From Lachnospiraceae bacterium (GTDB taxonomy: Bacteria > Bacillota_A > Clostridia > Lachnospirales > Lachnospiraceae), in NCBI GenBank assembly GCA_017613055.1, contig JAGAES010000064.1, positions 1 to 35,428 on the forward strand: a stretch of DNA of 35,428 nucleotides. The letters run 5' to 3'. Below the pieces are notes generated by a model, which ran no database searches, had not been told where the DNA came from, and saw nothing but the letters and a program-made list of their open reading frames with translations. Both the position numbers and the translations under genes were made by a program. Shown here one piece after another: positions 34,351 to 35,428 of the stretch (its first letter is position 1; each line of letters opens with the position of its first letter).

Positions 34351-34377
34351 CTTCGGCAAAGGAGAAGGAGAAACCGC

Positions 34378-35031
34378 ATGGTAAAAGCAGTGATATTCGA
34401 TATGGACGGAGTAATCTTCGATTCCGAACGCGCGACGCTATATTGCTGGCAGGAGATTGCGAAAAGACACCGGCTTGAAAACCTCGAGGAAAACTATTAC
34501 AAGTGTATCGGCGTAACGCGCGAGGTGACGGAACGGATTATGAAGGATGCATACGGGGAGGATTTTCCGTATGACGCGTTCGCGAAAGAAGCGTCCATCC
34601 TATATCACGAGCGCTATGGCGGCGGAAGGATGCCGCTAAAGGAAGGCGTTCGGGAGATTCTTTCTTATCTCAGCGAGCGGAAACTCCCGGTTGCGATAGC
34701 ATCCTCTACCCGCGAGCTCCGAGTAAGGGAGCATCTCAGAGACGCCGGACTTCTTTCTTACTTTTCGGTGATTGTCGGCGGCGAGCGGGTCGGAAGAAGT
34801 AAGCCCGCCCCGGATATATTTCTTCTTGCGGCGGAAGAACTCGGCGCCGATCCTTCAGGGTGTCTTGTGATTGAAGATTCGTTCAACGGAATCCGTGCGG
34901 CGCATGCGGCCGGAATGCAGCCGGTAATGGTCCCGGATATGTTGCAGCCTGATGACGAAATCGCCGGAAAGTGTGTTGCCGTACGGAAGAGTCTCCTTGA
35001 AGTCATACCGTTTCTCGGGCAAATGGTATGA
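34378..35031 (+). CDS. HAD superfamily hydrolase, beta-phosphoglucomutase-like
   Basis: The 217-residue protein carries all HAD motifs: DMDGVIFDSE (motif I with the nucleophile Asp, and the DSE typical of beta-phosphoglucomutase-like members), ASST (motif II), the Lys in GRSKPAPDIF (motif III) and VIEDSFNGIRAAHAAGM (motif IV). It likely acts on a small phosphorylated metabolite; the substrate is unknown. The ATG at 34378 is preceded by AAAGGAGAAGGAG, and the motif I start at residue 5 supports it. The gyrA terminator is just upstream and no separate promoter is clear, so expression may come from read-through. Confidence 0.9.
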   Translation: MVKAVIFDMDGVIFDSERATLYCWQEIAKRHRLENLEENYYKCIGVTREVTERIMKDAYGEDFPYDAFAKEASILYHERYGGGRMPLKEGVREILSYLSERKLPVAIASSTRELRVREHLRDAGLLSYFSVIVGGERVGRSKPAPDIFLLAAEELGADPSGCLVIEDSFNGIRAAHAAGMQPVMVPDMLQPDDEIAGKCVAVRKSLLEVIPFLGQMV

Positions 35032-35149
35032 ACGCCTATTTAAAGACACAATATATTGCTTTATTCGGGCTGTTCGGAACTAGATACGGGAACTAGGAAA
35101 AGGGAACGAAAAATCCGTCTCAAAAGCCCGCGAGATAAGGAAAAATGTG

Positions 35150-35178
35150 TTGACATATTCCTTTCAATTTGGTATATT
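35150..35178 (+). promoter_or_regulatory. Promoter of tRNA-Ser
   Basis: TTGACA and TATATT with a 17-bp spacer; the start is expected near 35185, giving a 70-nt leader before the tRNA. The leader contains a 7-bp hairpin (CACCTGA with TCGGGTG, loop TTTT) of unknown role. The region from 35032 to 35149 shows no other feature. Confidence 0.85.
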
Positions 35179-35254
35179 AAACAATGCGCCACCTGATTTT
35201 TCGGGTGTGCCGGAACATGAAAAAAACTGCATAATTGACAGGGTTTTTCAGCTT

Positions 35255-35342
35255 GGAGAAATACTCAAGAGGCTGAAGAGGCGCCCCTGCTAAGGGTGTA
35301 GGTCGCGTGAGCGGCGCGAGGGTTCAAATCCCTCTTTCTCCG
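35255..35342 (+). tRNA. tRNA-Ser (anticodon GCT)
   Basis: The 88-nt class II gene has acceptor GGAGAAA/TTTCTCC with G discriminator, anticodon stem CGCCC/GGGTG around loop CTGCTAA, a long variable arm (GGTCGCGTGAGCGGCGC region) and T arm GAGGGTTCAAATCCCTC. Anticodon GCT reads AGC/AGT. CCA is not encoded. Confidence 0.97.
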
Positions 35343-35367
35343 TTGAACTTTTTGTTCAAAAAAAGTG

Positions 35368-35396
35368 TTGACAACGGCGAGGGCTTGTGTTATTCT
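35368..35396 (+). promoter_or_regulatory. Promoter of a gene beyond the window
   Basis: TTGACA and TATTCT with a 17-bp spacer, 25 nt after tRNA-Ser. The transcript would start near 35403; its gene is not in the window. Confidence 0.75.
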
Positions 35397-35428
35397 AATC
35401 AAGCTGTTTGCCGATTGCCGGCAACACA

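Noticed and set aside
35184..35234. 16-codon ORF just after the tRNA-Ser promoter
   Set aside because: The ATG lies at or beside the expected transcription start with no ribosome-binding site; it is in the tRNA leader.

Overview
The window is the chromosomal replication-origin region of a member of the Clostridia (Firmicutes), most likely Lachnospiraceae-like. The evidence is the classic order rpmH-rnpA-yidD-yidC-jag-mnmE-mnmG-rsmG-parA-parB on the minus strand and dnaA-dnaN-yaaA-recF-gyrB-gyrA on the plus strand. Genes of the DUF4446 and DUF3881 families, which I associate with clostridia and Lachnospiraceae, follow parB. Strong Shine-Dalgarno sites and TTGACA-17-TATAAT promoters are common. 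Base composition is moderate to fairly high for this group. The species cannot be named from the sequence alone.

Layout. 1-3213 (plus): the 3' end of a glucuronoyl-esterase-like hydrolase, an MscS-type channel and a membrane-anchored surface protein. 3227-3254: a bidirectional terminator. 3308-12598 (minus): a YbhN-type membrane protein gene lies downstream of a compact aromatic amino-acid operon, transcribed in the order aroF-tyrA-aroB-aroA-aroC-pheA-aroE/aroK fusion-aroQ. Almost every junction in it is a start/stop overlap. It has a leader with a terminator hairpin just before the aroF ribosome-binding site. 12770-14479: an XRE-type regulator (minus) divergent from a DegV-family gene (plus). 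14535-14608: tRNA-Arg(CCT). 14668-25303 (minus): DUF3881, DUF4446, parB, parA, rsmG, mnmG, mnmE, jag, yidC, yidD, rnpA, rpmH, with two parS sites. 25304-27270: the dnaA upstream region, dnaA, and the dnaA-dnaN gap with DnaA boxes, which together make the probable oriC. 27271-34292 (plus): dnaN, yaaA, recF, gyrB, gyrA, then a terminator. 34378-35428: a HAD phosphatase, tRNA-Ser(GCT), and the promoter of a gene beyond the window.

How it works together. Genes to the left of dnaA mostly point left and genes to the right point right, so transcription follows replication fork movement from an origin near 25.4-27.3 kb. The aro operon encodes all seven shikimate steps from erythrose-4-phosphate and PEP to chorismate, plus the branch enzymes towards phenylalanine and tyrosine. 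No trp genes are present.

Most of the window is conserved core genome and I see no clear novel multi-gene system. The points most worth a second look are the aro leader (attenuator plus a 24-codon ORF coupled to aroF), the Arg-to-Cys change at a catalytic position of AroQ, the RG/Tyr-rich tail on Jag, a perfect 22-bp palindrome over the dnaA -10 element, and a terminator placed directly before mnmE.
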